From Mesorhizobium xinjiangense (GTDB taxonomy: Bacteria > Pseudomonadota > Alphaproteobacteria > Rhizobiales > Rhizobiaceae), in NCBI RefSeq assembly GCF_009749525.1, contig NZ_WOAC01000030.1, forward strand, positions 1 to 51,611: a DNA stretch of 51,611 nucleotides, written 5' to 3'. This document shows, one piece after another, positions 43,453-51,611 of this stretch. Position numbers and translations under genes: made by a program. The stretch's first letter is position 1. Every line of letters begins with the position of its first letter. The notes beneath the pieces were generated by a model. That model made no database searches, had not been told where the DNA came from, and saw nothing but the letters and a program-made list of their open reading frames with translations.

Positions 43453-44355
43453 TTGGATCGTATCGACCTATTCCGCGTCTTCACCCGCGTCGTCGAATGT
43501 TCGAGTTTCACTCGCGCCGCCGACACGCTCGGGATCCCGCGCTCATCGGTGTCGGCGGCCGTGCAGGAGCTGGAGAGTCGCGTCGGCGCGCGCCTGCTTC
43601 ATCGCACCACCCGCAAGGTCTCGCCGACGCAGGACGGCACGGCCTTCTACGATCGCTGCCTGCGTGTCATCGCCGATGTTGAGGATACGGAAAGCCTGTT
43701 TCGGCAGACTGCGGCCCAGCCGTCAGGCAAGCTTCGGATCGATGTCCCGGGCCGCATTGGACGTCTCATCATTGCGCCGACGCTGCCGGAATTTCTCGAT
43801 CTCTATCCGCAGATCGATATCGACCTTGGCGTCACCGATCGCGCGGTGAACCTGGTCGAGGACAGCGTCGATTGCGTGCTGCGCGTGGGGCCGCTCGACG
43901 ATTCCGGACTGATCGCAAGGCCGATCGGTAGGCTGCCGCTCATCAATGTCGCCAGCCGCGCCTATCTGAAGCGCCATGGCAATCCCGAAAGCCCTGACGA
44001 TCTCGGCGACCATTGGGCTGTCAACTATGCTTCGCCCTCCAACGGCAGGGTCGAAGATTGGGAATGGGTAGAGCATGGCGCGCTGCGCTCACTGCCGTTG
44101 CGTGGGCGCGTCACCGTCAACAGCGCCGAGGCCTATATCGCCTGTTGTCTGGCTGGCCTCGGCTTGATCCAAATCCCGGCTTATGACGTTCGCGCCCATC
44201 TGGAAGCGGGAGAACTAGTTGAGGTCATGCCGGATCACCGCGCGGAACCCATGCCCATGACATTGCTCTATCCGCACAGGCAGCATCTCTCGCGACGACT
44301 ACAGGTCTTCGCCGATTGGCTTGAGGCGCTGCTCAAACGGCAGCTCTTGAAATAG
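43453..44355 (+). CDS. LysR-family regulator
   Basis: Regulator of 300 residues with the HTH at 1-62 (DRIDLFRVFTRVVECSSFTRAADTLGIPRSSVSAAVQELESRVGARLLHRTTRKV). Translation probably begins at TTG (43453), which gives the standard family N-terminus; the nearby upstream ATG is out of frame. It is divergent from the SDR operon, which it probably controls. Confidence 0.9.
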   Translation: MDRIDLFRVFTRVVECSSFTRAADTLGIPRSSVSAAVQELESRVGARLLHRTTRKVSPTQDGTAFYDRCLRVIADVEDTESLFRQTAAQPSGKLRIDVPGRIGRLIIAPTLPEFLDLYPQIDIDLGVTDRAVNLVEDSVDCVLRVGPLDDSGLIARPIGRLPLINVASRAYLKRHGNPESPDDLGDHWAVNYASPSNGRVEDWEWVEHGALRSLPLRGRVTVNSAEAYIACCLAGLGLIQIPAYDVRAHLEAGELVEVMPDHRAEPMPMTLLYPHRQHLSRRLQVFADWLEALLKRQLLK

Positions 44356-44782
44356 GCGGCCCGCTACGTGCAGTCCGATTACTGTCGACTACATTCGTGT
44401 GACAATAAAGGATGTTGGCGGGAAGGCATTTCTTGAAAATGGCGAAGTCAGCCAAAGTGGCGCGCCATTTCAGAACAGAACGATGAACGTCGAACGCAGC
44501 CGTTTCCCCGCTCGAAGAGGCGATCAGCGTTCGGAACAATGCCGACTTCGATCCCATGATGTGAACCTCGTAGTCGGCAACCTCGACGCGCTGCGCAAAA
44601 GCACGAAGATGATCGCGGCGGTAGCCGCCATCGTCAAGCCGTATCCGCTCGAGAGAATGGGTACGTCATTCTCGGTAAACAGTGTGCCATCGGCTCTTGG
44701 ACAAGAATCCTGAACGAGGTGCGGAGAAATGTAGCCTGCTAGATATGGCGATGGTGCCCCAGAGCCGAGCTATAATGCGGTC
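44356..44782. other. Intergenic region, no supported gene
   Basis: 427 bp between two LysR genes. A 104-codon plus-strand frame (44399-44713) has no family features and may be remnant sequence. Confidence 0.5.
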
Positions 44783-45679
44783 TCACTTGGCATTTTTGCT
44801 ACCGAATACCTCCGCCAAATATTCAAGAAATACCCTGACTTTACGCGGGGTGTGGCGTCGCTGAGCGTAGAAGGCGAAGATCGGTTGCTCGATGGGTTCA
44901 TAATCCGGCAGCAGCCGCACCAGGCGGTTCTCCGCTATATCCTGGGCGACCATGAAGTCGGCCAAGAGCGAATAGCCCCCTCCCGCTAGGCAGGCGTTTC
45001 TCACTGCTCGCGCTGAGTTCATTGTCAGTTGCTGCGGCACTTCGAAGTCAATGACCTTTCCCTCATACGAAAACCTATGTAAGCGCCCCCATTCCCCGCT
45101 GACCTGAGTAACGGATGGGCAAGCTCTGATCTCGTCTAAGGTCTGGGGTGTCCCATATTGTTCGCAGAACTGAGGCGAAGCGACGAACACGATCCTTTGC
45201 GTGAAAATCCTCTGCGCAATCAGGGATGAATCGTTCAGCGGTCCTACCCGGATGGCGACATCGAAGTGCTCCCCAATGAGATCGACCAATCGATTGCCGA
45301 GGTCGATTGAGAGGTCGAGCTGTGGGAAGCGTCGCCTGAACTCGGGAACCGCTGGCGCAAGGCGCTCATTGCCAAAGGCCGCTACGCAGGAGACGCGGAG
45401 CTGGCCGCGAGGGGTCTCGTGGCGTTCGCGCACCGCGCTCCGCATCAGATCAAGCTCCTCCAGGAGGCCGGTGCTCTTTTGCACGAACTCCATCCCGGCA
45501 TCCGTCAGATTGATCTGCCTCGTGGTGCGATTGAAGAGCCGTACGCCGAGATCGGCCTCCAAGTCCGCCACGATGCGGCTCACGGAGGCAGGCGAAAGGC
45601 GCAAATCCCGGCTCGCAGAAGAGAAGCTGTTATGCCTGGCGACGGCCACGGCCACCTTCATGGCCTCGATCATATCCAT
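44783..45679 (-). CDS. LysR-family regulator
   Basis: Regulator of 298 residues with the HTH at the N-terminus (MDMIEAMKVAVAVARHNSFSSASRDLRLSPASVSRIVADLEADLGVRLFNRTTRQINLT) and a substrate-binding domain. It is divergent from the oxidoreductase at 45787 with 107 bp between starts, so it probably regulates that gene. No long perfect dyad is visible in the gap. Confidence 0.92.
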   Translation of the reverse strand: MDMIEAMKVAVAVARHNSFSSASRDLRLSPASVSRIVADLEADLGVRLFNRTTRQINLTDAGMEFVQKSTGLLEELDLMRSAVRERHETPRGQLRVSCVAAFGNERLAPAVPEFRRRFPQLDLSIDLGNRLVDLIGEHFDVAIRVGPLNDSSLIAQRIFTQRIVFVASPQFCEQYGTPQTLDEIRACPSVTQVSGEWGRLHRFSYEGKVIDFEVPQQLTMNSARAVRNACLAGGGYSLLADFMVAQDIAENRLVRLLPDYEPIEQPIFAFYAQRRHTPRKVRVFLEYLAEVFGSKNAK

Positions 45680-45786
45680 GCGCCATTCTTCCGAAATTCA
45701 AGACAATGTCTCTCGCCTGCCTCCCATTAACACGGAAATCGGATTCATGCATCAATGCGGCGAACGCTCAATTTGAGGAGACGAAC

Positions 45787-46791
45787 ATGTCCACGAATCC
45801 TAGCTGGATACTTCGGAGTTACCCGACCGCAATGCCCTCCGTCGAGAACTGGACGTTGGAGGACGGTCCAATTCCCGAGGCTGCGGATGGCGAACTGCTG
45901 GTGAAAACCTTATGGCTCTCCGTCGATCCCTATATGCGGGGTCGGATCAGTCCAGCGAAGAATTACGCGACTGGTTTTAAGCTTGGCGATCTGATGCGCG
46001 GGGGCGGAATCGGCGAGGTCGTTGCGTCTCAGTCTCCAGACTTCAAGGCGGGGGACGTCGTGATGAGCGACTATTTTGGTTGGCAACCGTTTAGCGTTAT
46101 CCCGGCCGCGTCAGCCAAGCCAGTGACAACTACGGGCGCTCCGATTCAGTCCGCGCTGAGCTATCTCGGCATGCCTGGTCTCACCGCCTACTTTGCCCTC
46201 CTCAAGACCGCAACTCCGAAGGTGGGGGATACGGTGTTGATCTCTGCCGCTTCAGGAGCGGTGGGACAGATTGCGGGCCAGATCGCGCGGATCAAGGGGT
46301 TCGACCCGGTCGCTGTCGTGGGTTCGGACCAGAAGCTGGAATGGTGCAGGGAGCTTGGATACCGGACCGGCGTCAATCATCGGAGCTCGGTTGATCTCGT
46401 GGCAGATGTCGCCACCGCATGCCCTAACGGCGTCGATGTCTTTATCGACAACACCGCCGGGCCAATTCACGATGCAGCCATGTTGAACCTCAACACCTTT
46501 GGCAGGGTGGTGGTCGTCGGGACTATTGCCTTGGCCGACCGATTTGACCAGCCCGACATCGGTCTCAGGCATCTCAGAAGGACGCTGATCACCCGTGCGC
46601 GGATCGAAGGGTTCTTGCTCGATGACCACGAGGGAGAATACGAGATCGCGATTGCCGATCTGCTGTCATGGTACAAGCAAGGACTGCTTCAGACGCGGGA
46701 AGATGTTGCGGAAGGGATTGAGACCGTGCCCCATGCGTTCGTTCGGATGTTGAAGGGGGAGAACTTCGGCAAGCAACTGGTCAAGCTATGA
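45787..46791 (+). CDS. NADP-dependent medium-chain oxidoreductase
   Basis: Zinc-free MDR protein of 334 residues like leukotriene B4 12-hydroxydehydrogenase/2-alkenal reductases (LWLSVDPYMRGRISPAKNYATGFKLGDLMRGGGIGEV; SAASGAVGQIAGQIARIKG coenzyme motif). The ATG at 45787 follows GAGGAG. Members reduce alpha,beta-unsaturated carbonyls; the specific substrate is unknown. Confidence 0.92.
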   Translation: MSTNPSWILRSYPTAMPSVENWTLEDGPIPEAADGELLVKTLWLSVDPYMRGRISPAKNYATGFKLGDLMRGGGIGEVVASQSPDFKAGDVVMSDYFGWQPFSVIPAASAKPVTTTGAPIQSALSYLGMPGLTAYFALLKTATPKVGDTVLISAASGAVGQIAGQIARIKGFDPVAVVGSDQKLEWCRELGYRTGVNHRSSVDLVADVATACPNGVDVFIDNTAGPIHDAAMLNLNTFGRVVVVGTIALADRFDQPDIGLRHLRRTLITRARIEGFLLDDHEGEYEIAIADLLSWYKQGLLQTREDVAEGIETVPHAFVRMLKGENFGKQLVKL

Positions 46792-46841
46792 TGCTCTGCA
46801 CGACGATCTGTCCGCTTCGGGCCAACTGTTTTGTGTACGCG

Positions 46842-47039
46842 TTACTGAAGCGGATAATTCCAAGGCAGCAGTTCGTCGATCCAGCTCTGCCTGTGGCCAT
46901 TGACGATGGCGGTAAGTGTGGCGGTTAGGCGGGCCTGCGGGTCAGCAGCATTGAGTTGCCAGGTCTCGACCGAGGAAGCGCTCGTGTCCGATAGCGCCCC
47001 GACCGAGGACGGAGCGCTATGCCAGCGAAGTCGGTTCAT
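46842..47039 (-). pseudogene. IS66-family transposase C-terminal remnant
   Basis: The minus-strand frame WQLNAADPQARLTATLTAIVNGHRQSWIDELLPWNYPLQ followed by a stop matches the C-terminal end of IS66 TnpC proteins (KLNGVDPQA...IDELLPWN). Only about the last 40 codons are convincing; no upstream transposase or terminal repeats are seen, so this is a decayed insertion sequence. The rest of 46792-47136 shows nothing else. Confidence 0.7.
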
Positions 47040-47136
47040 GGTGATCCTGCAGCGTCGCGGGCGTGTATCTCATAGAGGCCGAGCGGATAAGATCGCCGTC
47101 TTATCGCAACCGTCCTCGACGCAGGACAAGCCGCCT

Positions 47137-48279
47137 TTATCGCTGCATTTTCTGGAAGATGTCGGCGATGCGATGGAACGCTTCCTTAGGCTCCCACGGC
47201 GGCATGCGCTGACCTTTCGGGTGGTCATCAGGGTAGGTTTTCACGAGCGAGAAGCTCATCATGTCGAGATCACGCGCACCCTCTCTATGACGAAAGGCCG
47301 GGAACGAGAAGACGAAGATGAAGACACCATTCACTCCCGCCTTTTCGAGAAGTCCAAGCTGTTCCGCCGCATAGTCAGCTTGCTCGCGCTCGCTCCGGGT
47401 GGGCACGATACCGTCCGTGAAGATGCCGGTGCCATCGGGATTGGTTCCCTGAAGGCGCATGAAGCCGCCGGCCCCAAGAGCGCTAGCACCCTCATAGGCG
47501 CAGGACCCCACTTCCATCACGATGATCGGCTTACCGATCCGATAGCGATCCAGCGCGGCAACATATTCCTCGGGAGGTTCGCCGGCGCGGTAGTGGTCCA
47601 ATCCGACGATGTCGAACAGACTCCAGTCCACCATTTCCCACATGCCTGCGGAATAGGTCACCTGCCCGTTGAACGCCTTGCGGACTCCGGCAACGATGCC
47701 GCGCAGCGCGTCATTGAGCATCGCCGACTTCTCCTTCAGGAGCGCTGCCGTCTTCTCGGACTGCATATCCTGAAAGAGGGCGGCAAGGCCGGTCACCCGC
47801 TCAATCACGGTCGAGCCGTCGAGAATACCCAGATTAAACAGGGTCGCCTCGCAACCGGCGACAAAGATGATGTCGGCGCCTTCCTTGCGCAGTTCCTCAG
47901 CAGCGTGCGCTGCCTGCGCGTAGTAATCCGCCAACTCAGTGACAGGCACATTCATCTTCCAGGGATTGAAGAAGATCGTCAGGCCCTCAGCATGGGCGCT
48001 GCGCGATGCCGCAACCAGTCGGTCAATTTCCTCACCCTCGATGCGGATAGCATTCGCATGCATCTCCTTCGCAATCACCCTGATGTCATGGGCGGCGAGT
48101 GCGGGGTCGAACGGCTCGACCGAGTAAGGCTGGCCGATATTGAACCTGAGGCCAACATCGTAAACAATTCCACGGTATTTCATATTATCTTCTCTTCCTG
48201 CTGCGAGGGCTGGGGCCCTTGGCAGCGTTGCGACCGCGACCGCACCGGCGGCCATGGACAAAACGGTTCTTCGCTTCAT
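47137..48279 (-). CDS. Tat-exported glycoside-hydrolase-like protein
   Basis: Protein of 380 residues. MKRRTVLSMAAGAVAVATLPRAPALAA is a twin-arginine-type signal peptide. The mature part has a TIM-barrel glycosidase look (NAIRIEGEEIDRLV; SLFDIVGLDHYR; KPIIVMEVGSCAYEG, the last a possible catalytic-Glu strand). The exact family is uncertain; similar proteins are sometimes labelled abortive infection protein, without evidence here. The ATG at 48279 gives the cleanest signal peptide. It is 25 bp downstream of the TetR gene, on the same strand. Confidence 0.68.
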   Translation of the reverse strand: MKRRTVLSMAAGAVAVATLPRAPALAAGREDNMKYRGIVYDVGLRFNIGQPYSVEPFDPALAAHDIRVIAKEMHANAIRIEGEEIDRLVAASRSAHAEGLTIFFNPWKMNVPVTELADYYAQAAHAAEELRKEGADIIFVAGCEATLFNLGILDGSTVIERVTGLAALFQDMQSEKTAALLKEKSAMLNDALRGIVAGVRKAFNGQVTYSAGMWEMVDWSLFDIVGLDHYRAGEPPEEYVAALDRYRIGKPIIVMEVGSCAYEGASALGAGGFMRLQGTNPDGTGIFTDGIVPTRSEREQADYAAEQLGLLEKAGVNGVFIFVFSFPAFRHREGARDLDMMSFSLVKTYPDDHPKGQRMPPWEPKEAFHRIADIFQKMQR

Positions 48280-48304
48280 CTGTTTGCTATTCCGGCTTTT
48301 CCGT

Positions 48305-48922
48305 TCAGCTTTCGCCATGTGAATAGTTGGCAGCTTCAGGCTTGGTTCGGTCCAAGAGCCCTTCAAGGAGCAAACTCAGGACACGCGCTCCGCGCTTTGC
48401 CCTCATCTCCGATCGGTCTTTGCCGGTTCCGCCCAACAGCATGCCGATGACGATCGACAGGTCATCATCAGTCAAATCACGACGGAGAACGCCGTTCTGT
48501 TGCGAAACTAGCAAGAGGGGACGAGCTATCGCGATGACGCGTCGGCTAATGTCCGAAAGCTTCTCAAGTCCAGACGCGCTTTGGACCAATATCTCCGAAA
48601 GCGCCAGACTGCGGGCACAGTCATCGCCCACAGCCCTTAGAAACTGCAGACAGGCATCCGGTCGCTCCATCCATTTGGCCGCAATCTCGTGCAGCCGCTG
48701 GATATCGGTTTCAAAAATCGCGAGCGCCAGCTCCTGCCGGTCCGCGAAATGACGTGACAGCGTCATGCGACTAACACCCGCCAGGTGGGCGATGCGTTCG
48801 AGCGGAACGTCCACCCCGTTCTCGTCGAACTCAGCCCTGGCGACGCGCACGATCTCGTCGCGGTTGCGACTTGCATCCGCGCGCTGGGCGCGGGCAGGAA
48901 CGGGCAGCTGTTCTCCCGGCAT
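48305..48922 (-). CDS. TetR-family regulator
   Basis: Regulator of 205 residues with the HTH at about 18-65 (NRDEIVRVARAEFDENGVDVPLERIAHLAGVSRMTLSRHFADRQELALAIF). The ATG at 48922 is preferred: upstream codons read through the promoter and operators. Two palindromes lie 35-81 bp upstream. It is probably co-transcribed with the exported glycosidase-like gene. Confidence 0.88.
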   Translation of the reverse strand: MPGEQLPVPARAQRADASRNRDEIVRVARAEFDENGVDVPLERIAHLAGVSRMTLSRHFADRQELALAIFETDIQRLHEIAAKWMERPDACLQFLRAVGDDCARSLALSEILVQSASGLEKLSDISRRVIAIARPLLLVSQQNGVLRRDLTDDDLSIVIGMLLGGTGKDRSEMRAKRGARVLSLLLEGLLDRTKPEAANYSHGES

Positions 48923-48956
48923 ATTCACTACCTCAACACTCCAATCACCGGGAAAC

Positions 48957-49003
48957 GTGCATCGACGCACCTTTAATGTCAAGCTATGTGTGCATTGATG
49001 CAC
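48957..49003. promoter_or_regulatory. Paired TetR operators and -35 element
   Basis: GTGCATCGACGCAC (48957-48970) and the perfect palindrome GTGCATTGATGCAC (48990-49003) share the consensus GTGCATYGAYGCAC and are 33 bp centre to centre, about three helical turns. On the minus strand TTGACA lies between them, with the downstream operator covering the expected -10 area. This suits cooperative autorepression by the adjacent TetR protein. Confidence 0.6.
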
Positions 49004-49188
49004 GTTTATTCCGTGGGCGTGCAGAAAAACCGAAGGGCTCGTCAAAATGCCTCCGATCTGGGGCTCGGCTGCGCGCCTGGCACGGATCAGTTGATGCTGC
49101 GCGCCCTGCGCAGAACTCCAGAAAACTCCGAACGCTTCCCGCAAGATGTGCTGGAGTTGCAGGCTTTTCTTGCCTCCGCTGGTCCTGA

Positions 49189-50124
49189 TCAGAGTATCGC
49201 GGCTGTCGATGGCTCCCTGAAAACCCCGGCGTTGGCTTGTCGGACGAGTTCGTCGACCACAATACGGACTCTCGGAAGAATGGTGCGGGTTGCTGGCCAG
49301 ACTGCGCTGAATGATGATCTTACTTGGGAGTGGTTCGGCAGCACCGCGCAAAGTTCGTTTCGTTCGAGATGGAGGTGAACCAACGATTCCGGCACCTGGC
49401 AGAGACCAAAACCGGCAACGGCCATGTCGATCACGACTTCGCCGTCACTCAGCAGATGCGTTGCCGGCGGACTGATCGCGCGAACTCGACCACCTCCGTC
49501 GAGGAAGCGCCATGACGCCGGTCGATCAGGCCGACTTCCCAAGATGCATGCGTGCTTCTGCAGATCCTCGATGCTGGCCGGTGATCCCGCTTCTGCCAGA
49601 TAGGCCGGCGCCGCACAGAGAACCAGCCGTTGGGAACCGAGCGCCCTGGCGGCGATATCGCTGCGATCTGGCAGTTCACCGAACCGCAGGCATAGATCCA
49701 CGCCCTCATCCACGGGATCGATGACACGATCGGAGAAGCTGGCCGCAAGGCGGAGATCGGGGTGGTTTTTGAGAATCTCCAGCAGGATCGGCATGGCGAC
49801 ACGTCGGCCGAAAGCCGCCGGCATGTCGACGCGCAGCACGCCACGAACGGTGCTGGCCCGTGATTGCGCGGCATCTTCTGCAGCCCGGAGCTGTTCAAGT
49901 GCCCCTTCCGCCTGTTCGAAGAAAGCAGCACCCTCCGGAGTCAGGGAAAGGCGGCGCGTTGTGCGATGCAGCAGCTTGGTGCCAAGCCGGGCCTCTAACT
50001 GAGCCACGGACTTGGCGACTGCCGACTTGGTTATACCAAGGTGAGCCGCGGCTGCGGTGAACGAGCTGGATTTTACCGCGCTAATAAAGATGCCCACACC
50101 CGCGAAGGAGTTTGATGAAGACAT
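49189..50124 (-). CDS. LysR-family regulator
   Basis: Regulator of 311 residues with an N-terminal HTH (FAGVGIFISAVKSSSFTAAAAHLGITKSAVAKSVAQLEARLGTKLLHRTTRRLSLT). It is divergent from the old-yellow-enzyme gene with 109 bp between starts. An inverted repeat ACAATTG / CAATTGT (50156-50162 and 50177-50183) in the gap is a possible binding site. Confidence 0.92.
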   Translation of the reverse strand: MSSSNSFAGVGIFISAVKSSSFTAAAAHLGITKSAVAKSVAQLEARLGTKLLHRTTRRLSLTPEGAAFFEQAEGALEQLRAAEDAAQSRASTVRGVLRVDMPAAFGRRVAMPILLEILKNHPDLRLAASFSDRVIDPVDEGVDLCLRFGELPDRSDIAARALGSQRLVLCAAPAYLAEAGSPASIEDLQKHACILGSRPDRPASWRFLDGGGRVRAISPPATHLLSDGEVVIDMAVAGFGLCQVPESLVHLHLERNELCAVLPNHSQVRSSFSAVWPATRTILPRVRIVVDELVRQANAGVFREPSTAAIL

Positions 50125-50155
50125 TGGTTAGACCTCCATTGTCAACTCAAACTCT

Positions 50156-50183
50156 ACAATTGGTCGAGCAATCTGGCAATTGT
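50156..50183. promoter_or_regulatory. Possible LysR site upstream of OYE gene
   Basis: Inverted repeat ACAATTG-N14-CAATTGT in the 109-bp divergent promoter between the LysR gene and the flavin oxidoreductase. Confidence 0.4.
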
Positions 50184-50233
50184 TGCTGAGCGCGGCAGGA
50201 GCCATATCTGGACCCAGTCAAAAGGAGTTGCTG

Positions 50234-51295
50234 TTGTCCCGATTGTTCGATCCCTTGAAGGTCGGCGCCCTCATGCTGCCGAACCGCATCATCATGGCCC
50301 CCCTTACCCGCAAGCGCGCCGGCCTCGAGCGAGTGCCCAACGCGATGATGGCCGAGTACTACCGACAACGTGCCGGTGCCGGGCTGATCCTGAGTGAAGC
50401 TACGTCCGTGTCTCCGCAGGGCGTCGGTTATAGGAGCACGCCGGGCATATGGAACGATGCCCAGGTCGAGGGCTGGAAACAGGTCACCCACGCCGTTCAC
50501 CAAGCAGGCGGCCGCATCTTCCTGCAGCTATGGCATGTGGGCCGTATCTCGGATCCGGAATTGCTCGATGGCCAGCTTCCGGTTGCGCCAAGCGCGATTG
50601 CCGCTGCCGGTCACGTTTCCGCATTGCGACCGAAGCGGCCGCATCCGGTGCCCCGGGCATTGGAGACTCATGAGATCCCCGGCATTGTCGAAGACTTCCG
50701 CAGGGGCGCGGAGAGAGCGAAGGCAGCAGGCTTCGACGGTGTCGAGCTGCATGCGGCCAACGGCTATCTCATCGACCAATTCTTGCAGGACAAGACCAAT
50801 AAGCGCACCGATCGCTATGGTGGTTCGGTGGAGAACCGCGCCCGGTTTCTGCTCGAAATTGTCGATGCTGTTATCGAGGTCTGGGGCGCCGACCGCGTAG
50901 GCGTGCATCTACGCCCGCGGGGTGAGGAGCACGACATGGGTGACAGCAATCCCAGGGCCATTTTCGGCTACGTCGCCGACGAGCTCGCCAAGCGCAAAAT
51001 CGCCTTCATCTTTGTTCGCGAGATCGAAGCGGAGGATAGCCTGCTCGGCGAGATCAAACGGCGGTTCGGTGGTGTCGTCATTGCCAACGAACTGATGTCG
51101 AAGGAAGACGGCGAACGCTTCATTGAGGCCGGTATAGCCGACGGGCTCGCCTATGGTCGGGACTACATCGCCAACCCGGATCTCGCTGAGCGGCTGCAAA
51201 GAGGCCTGCCTCTCAACGCGCCGAACAAGGACACGTTCTATGGAGAAGGTCCTGAGGGCTATACGGACTATCCACGGCTGGTGTCGATGGGGTGA
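50234..51295 (+). CDS. Old-yellow-enzyme family flavin oxidoreductase
   Basis: FMN-dependent ene-reductase of 353 residues (LFDPLKVGALMLPNRIIMAPLTRKRA; QLWHVGRIS; ELHAANGYLIDQFLQDKTNKRTDRYGGSVENR, containing the His-x-x-Asn substrate pair; DGLAYGRDYIANPDL). Translation most likely starts at TTG 50234, six bases after AAAGGAG, since codons further upstream lie in the promoter. The family reduces activated alkenes, nitro compounds and nitrate esters. Confidence 0.93.
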   Translation: MSRLFDPLKVGALMLPNRIIMAPLTRKRAGLERVPNAMMAEYYRQRAGAGLILSEATSVSPQGVGYRSTPGIWNDAQVEGWKQVTHAVHQAGGRIFLQLWHVGRISDPELLDGQLPVAPSAIAAAGHVSALRPKRPHPVPRALETHEIPGIVEDFRRGAERAKAAGFDGVELHAANGYLIDQFLQDKTNKRTDRYGGSVENRARFLLEIVDAVIEVWGADRVGVHLRPRGEEHDMGDSNPRAIFGYVADELAKRKIAFIFVREIEAEDSLLGEIKRRFGGVVIANELMSKEDGERFIEAGIADGLAYGRDYIANPDLAERLQRGLPLNAPNKDTFYGEGPEGYTDYPRLVSMG

Positions 51296-51341
51296 AGCCG
51301 CCATGGTGCGCGCCGTTCGGACCTAAGGTACATCATGACGG

Positions 51342-51362
51342 CGGAACGGGAGGGATTCGAAC
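51342..51362 (-). repeat. tRNA-Ser-like 3' end, right copy (candidate att site)
   Basis: Exact 21-bp direct repeat of 37940-37960 in the same orientation, 13.4 kb away. On the minus strand it is followed by CCG where a tRNA would have CCA. No complete tRNA is present. Confidence 0.5.
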
Positions 51363-51460
51363 TTAGAGGTTTTCTCCTCGTTTGACTTGCGAGACGAAAT
51401 GCCAAGATCAGTAAGTCGGATCCAGGGCCACAAACCTAAGCCGTCCAGCTAAAGCGGGCC

Positions 51461-51530
51461 CTAGAGGGCAATAGAGTAGACGTAGTTATCATCATCACCC
51501 GGCGCGGCGCGCCATCGTCCAATGGTCCGT
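51461..51530 (-). repeat. Gene-tail repeat, copy 4 (type I)
   Basis: The minus strand encodes TIGRWRAAPGDDDNYVYSIA then Leu and a stop (51461), homologous to copy 3. The 100 bp between it and the tRNA-like sequence are also recognisably similar to the corresponding stretch near copy 3. Confidence 0.6.
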
Positions 51531-51611
51531 TCCGGACACATTGGTTACAGTTTATATCGGAGACATGGGTAACACTTTCGGCCCGAAGGGGTTTTGAAGT
51601 GGTTCCAGTCT

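Larger units (their letters stand above)
51296..51611. other. Right-hand island junction
   Basis: 316 bp with no intact gene. It contains the second tRNA-Ser-like sequence, gene-tail copy 4 and about 80 bp of further sequence to the window edge. Confidence 0.55.

Noticed and set aside
44399..44713. 104-codon plus-strand frame between LysR genes
   Set aside because: No recognisable features; it could be remnant sequence but a gene call is not supported.
46900..48450. 516-codon plus-strand frame opposite the glycosidase-like gene
   Set aside because: The minus strand has a Tat signal and a barrel-like protein; the plus frame has none.
37940..51362. Intact tRNA-Ser genes at the repeated TTCGAATCCCTCCCG sequence
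   Set aside because: No D-arm, anticodon arm or T-stem 5' strand pairs with it at either copy; only the 3' end is present.
1..51611. CRISPR arrays and cas genes
   Set aside because: No regularly spaced repeat series and no Cas protein motifs were seen.

Overview
The window is GC-rich DNA from an alphaproteobacterium, most likely a sphingomonad or relative. That placement rests on the gene families and codon use; there is no rRNA or housekeeping gene to confirm it. The left 23.5 kb is one arm of an integrative and conjugative element (ICE) or related conjugative replicon. From right to left it carries ardA, a two-frame fseA-like activator, a divergent DUF2285 (QseM-like) gene, an AlpA/RdfS-like small winged-helix gene, repA, DUF2840, traF, DUF736, a lytic transglycosylase, the relaxase, a LysR regulator, traG, a copG-like gene and trbB-C-D-E-J-K-L. 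trbL runs off the left edge. A cargo block at 9.9-15.1 kb (MFS, DoxX, TetR, LysE, AAA ATPase, ClpP, SRPBCC, ArsR) interrupts the backbone between the LysR gene and the relaxase.

From 23.7 to 29.9 kb lies a defence module on the minus strand. A retron-type reverse transcriptase fused to a trypsin-like protease sits directly behind a 121-bp segment bounded by a perfect 13-bp inverted repeat, which is a candidate retron ncRNA. It is followed by a Gabija-like pair: an OLD-family ATPase/TOPRIM protein and an overlapping UvrD-like helicase. From 29.9 to 37.9 kb a second block holds an HNH protein with a possible small coupled ORF, a GNAT protein, a 1464-residue NACHT-type STAND NTPase with a C-terminal PD-(D/E)xK nuclease signature, and a convergent multi-pass membrane protein. 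From 38.4 to 51.3 kb come accessory metabolic and stress genes: a six-gene operon ending in a DJ-1-like gene and including a Kef-type antiporter and an SDR, three LysR regulators, two flavin- or NADP-dependent oxidoreductases, a TetR regulator with a Tat-exported glycosidase-like protein, and an IS66 remnant.

The two right-hand blocks are each bounded by direct repeats of the last ~25 codons of one unidentified gene (29.88/37.85 kb and 38.06/51.46 kb). The outer pair also carries a copy of what looks like the 3' end of a tRNA-Ser gene. No integrase is visible in either block.

The most notable signals are: the retron a1/a2-like repeat, which also covers the ribosome-binding site and start codon of its own reverse transcriptase; the +1 frameshift site (UUU-C) joining DUF6499 to DUF2285; an iteron-like array inside repA that is conserved across reading frames; an IncP-like nic sequence upstream of the relaxase; and the nested repeat-bounded islands.
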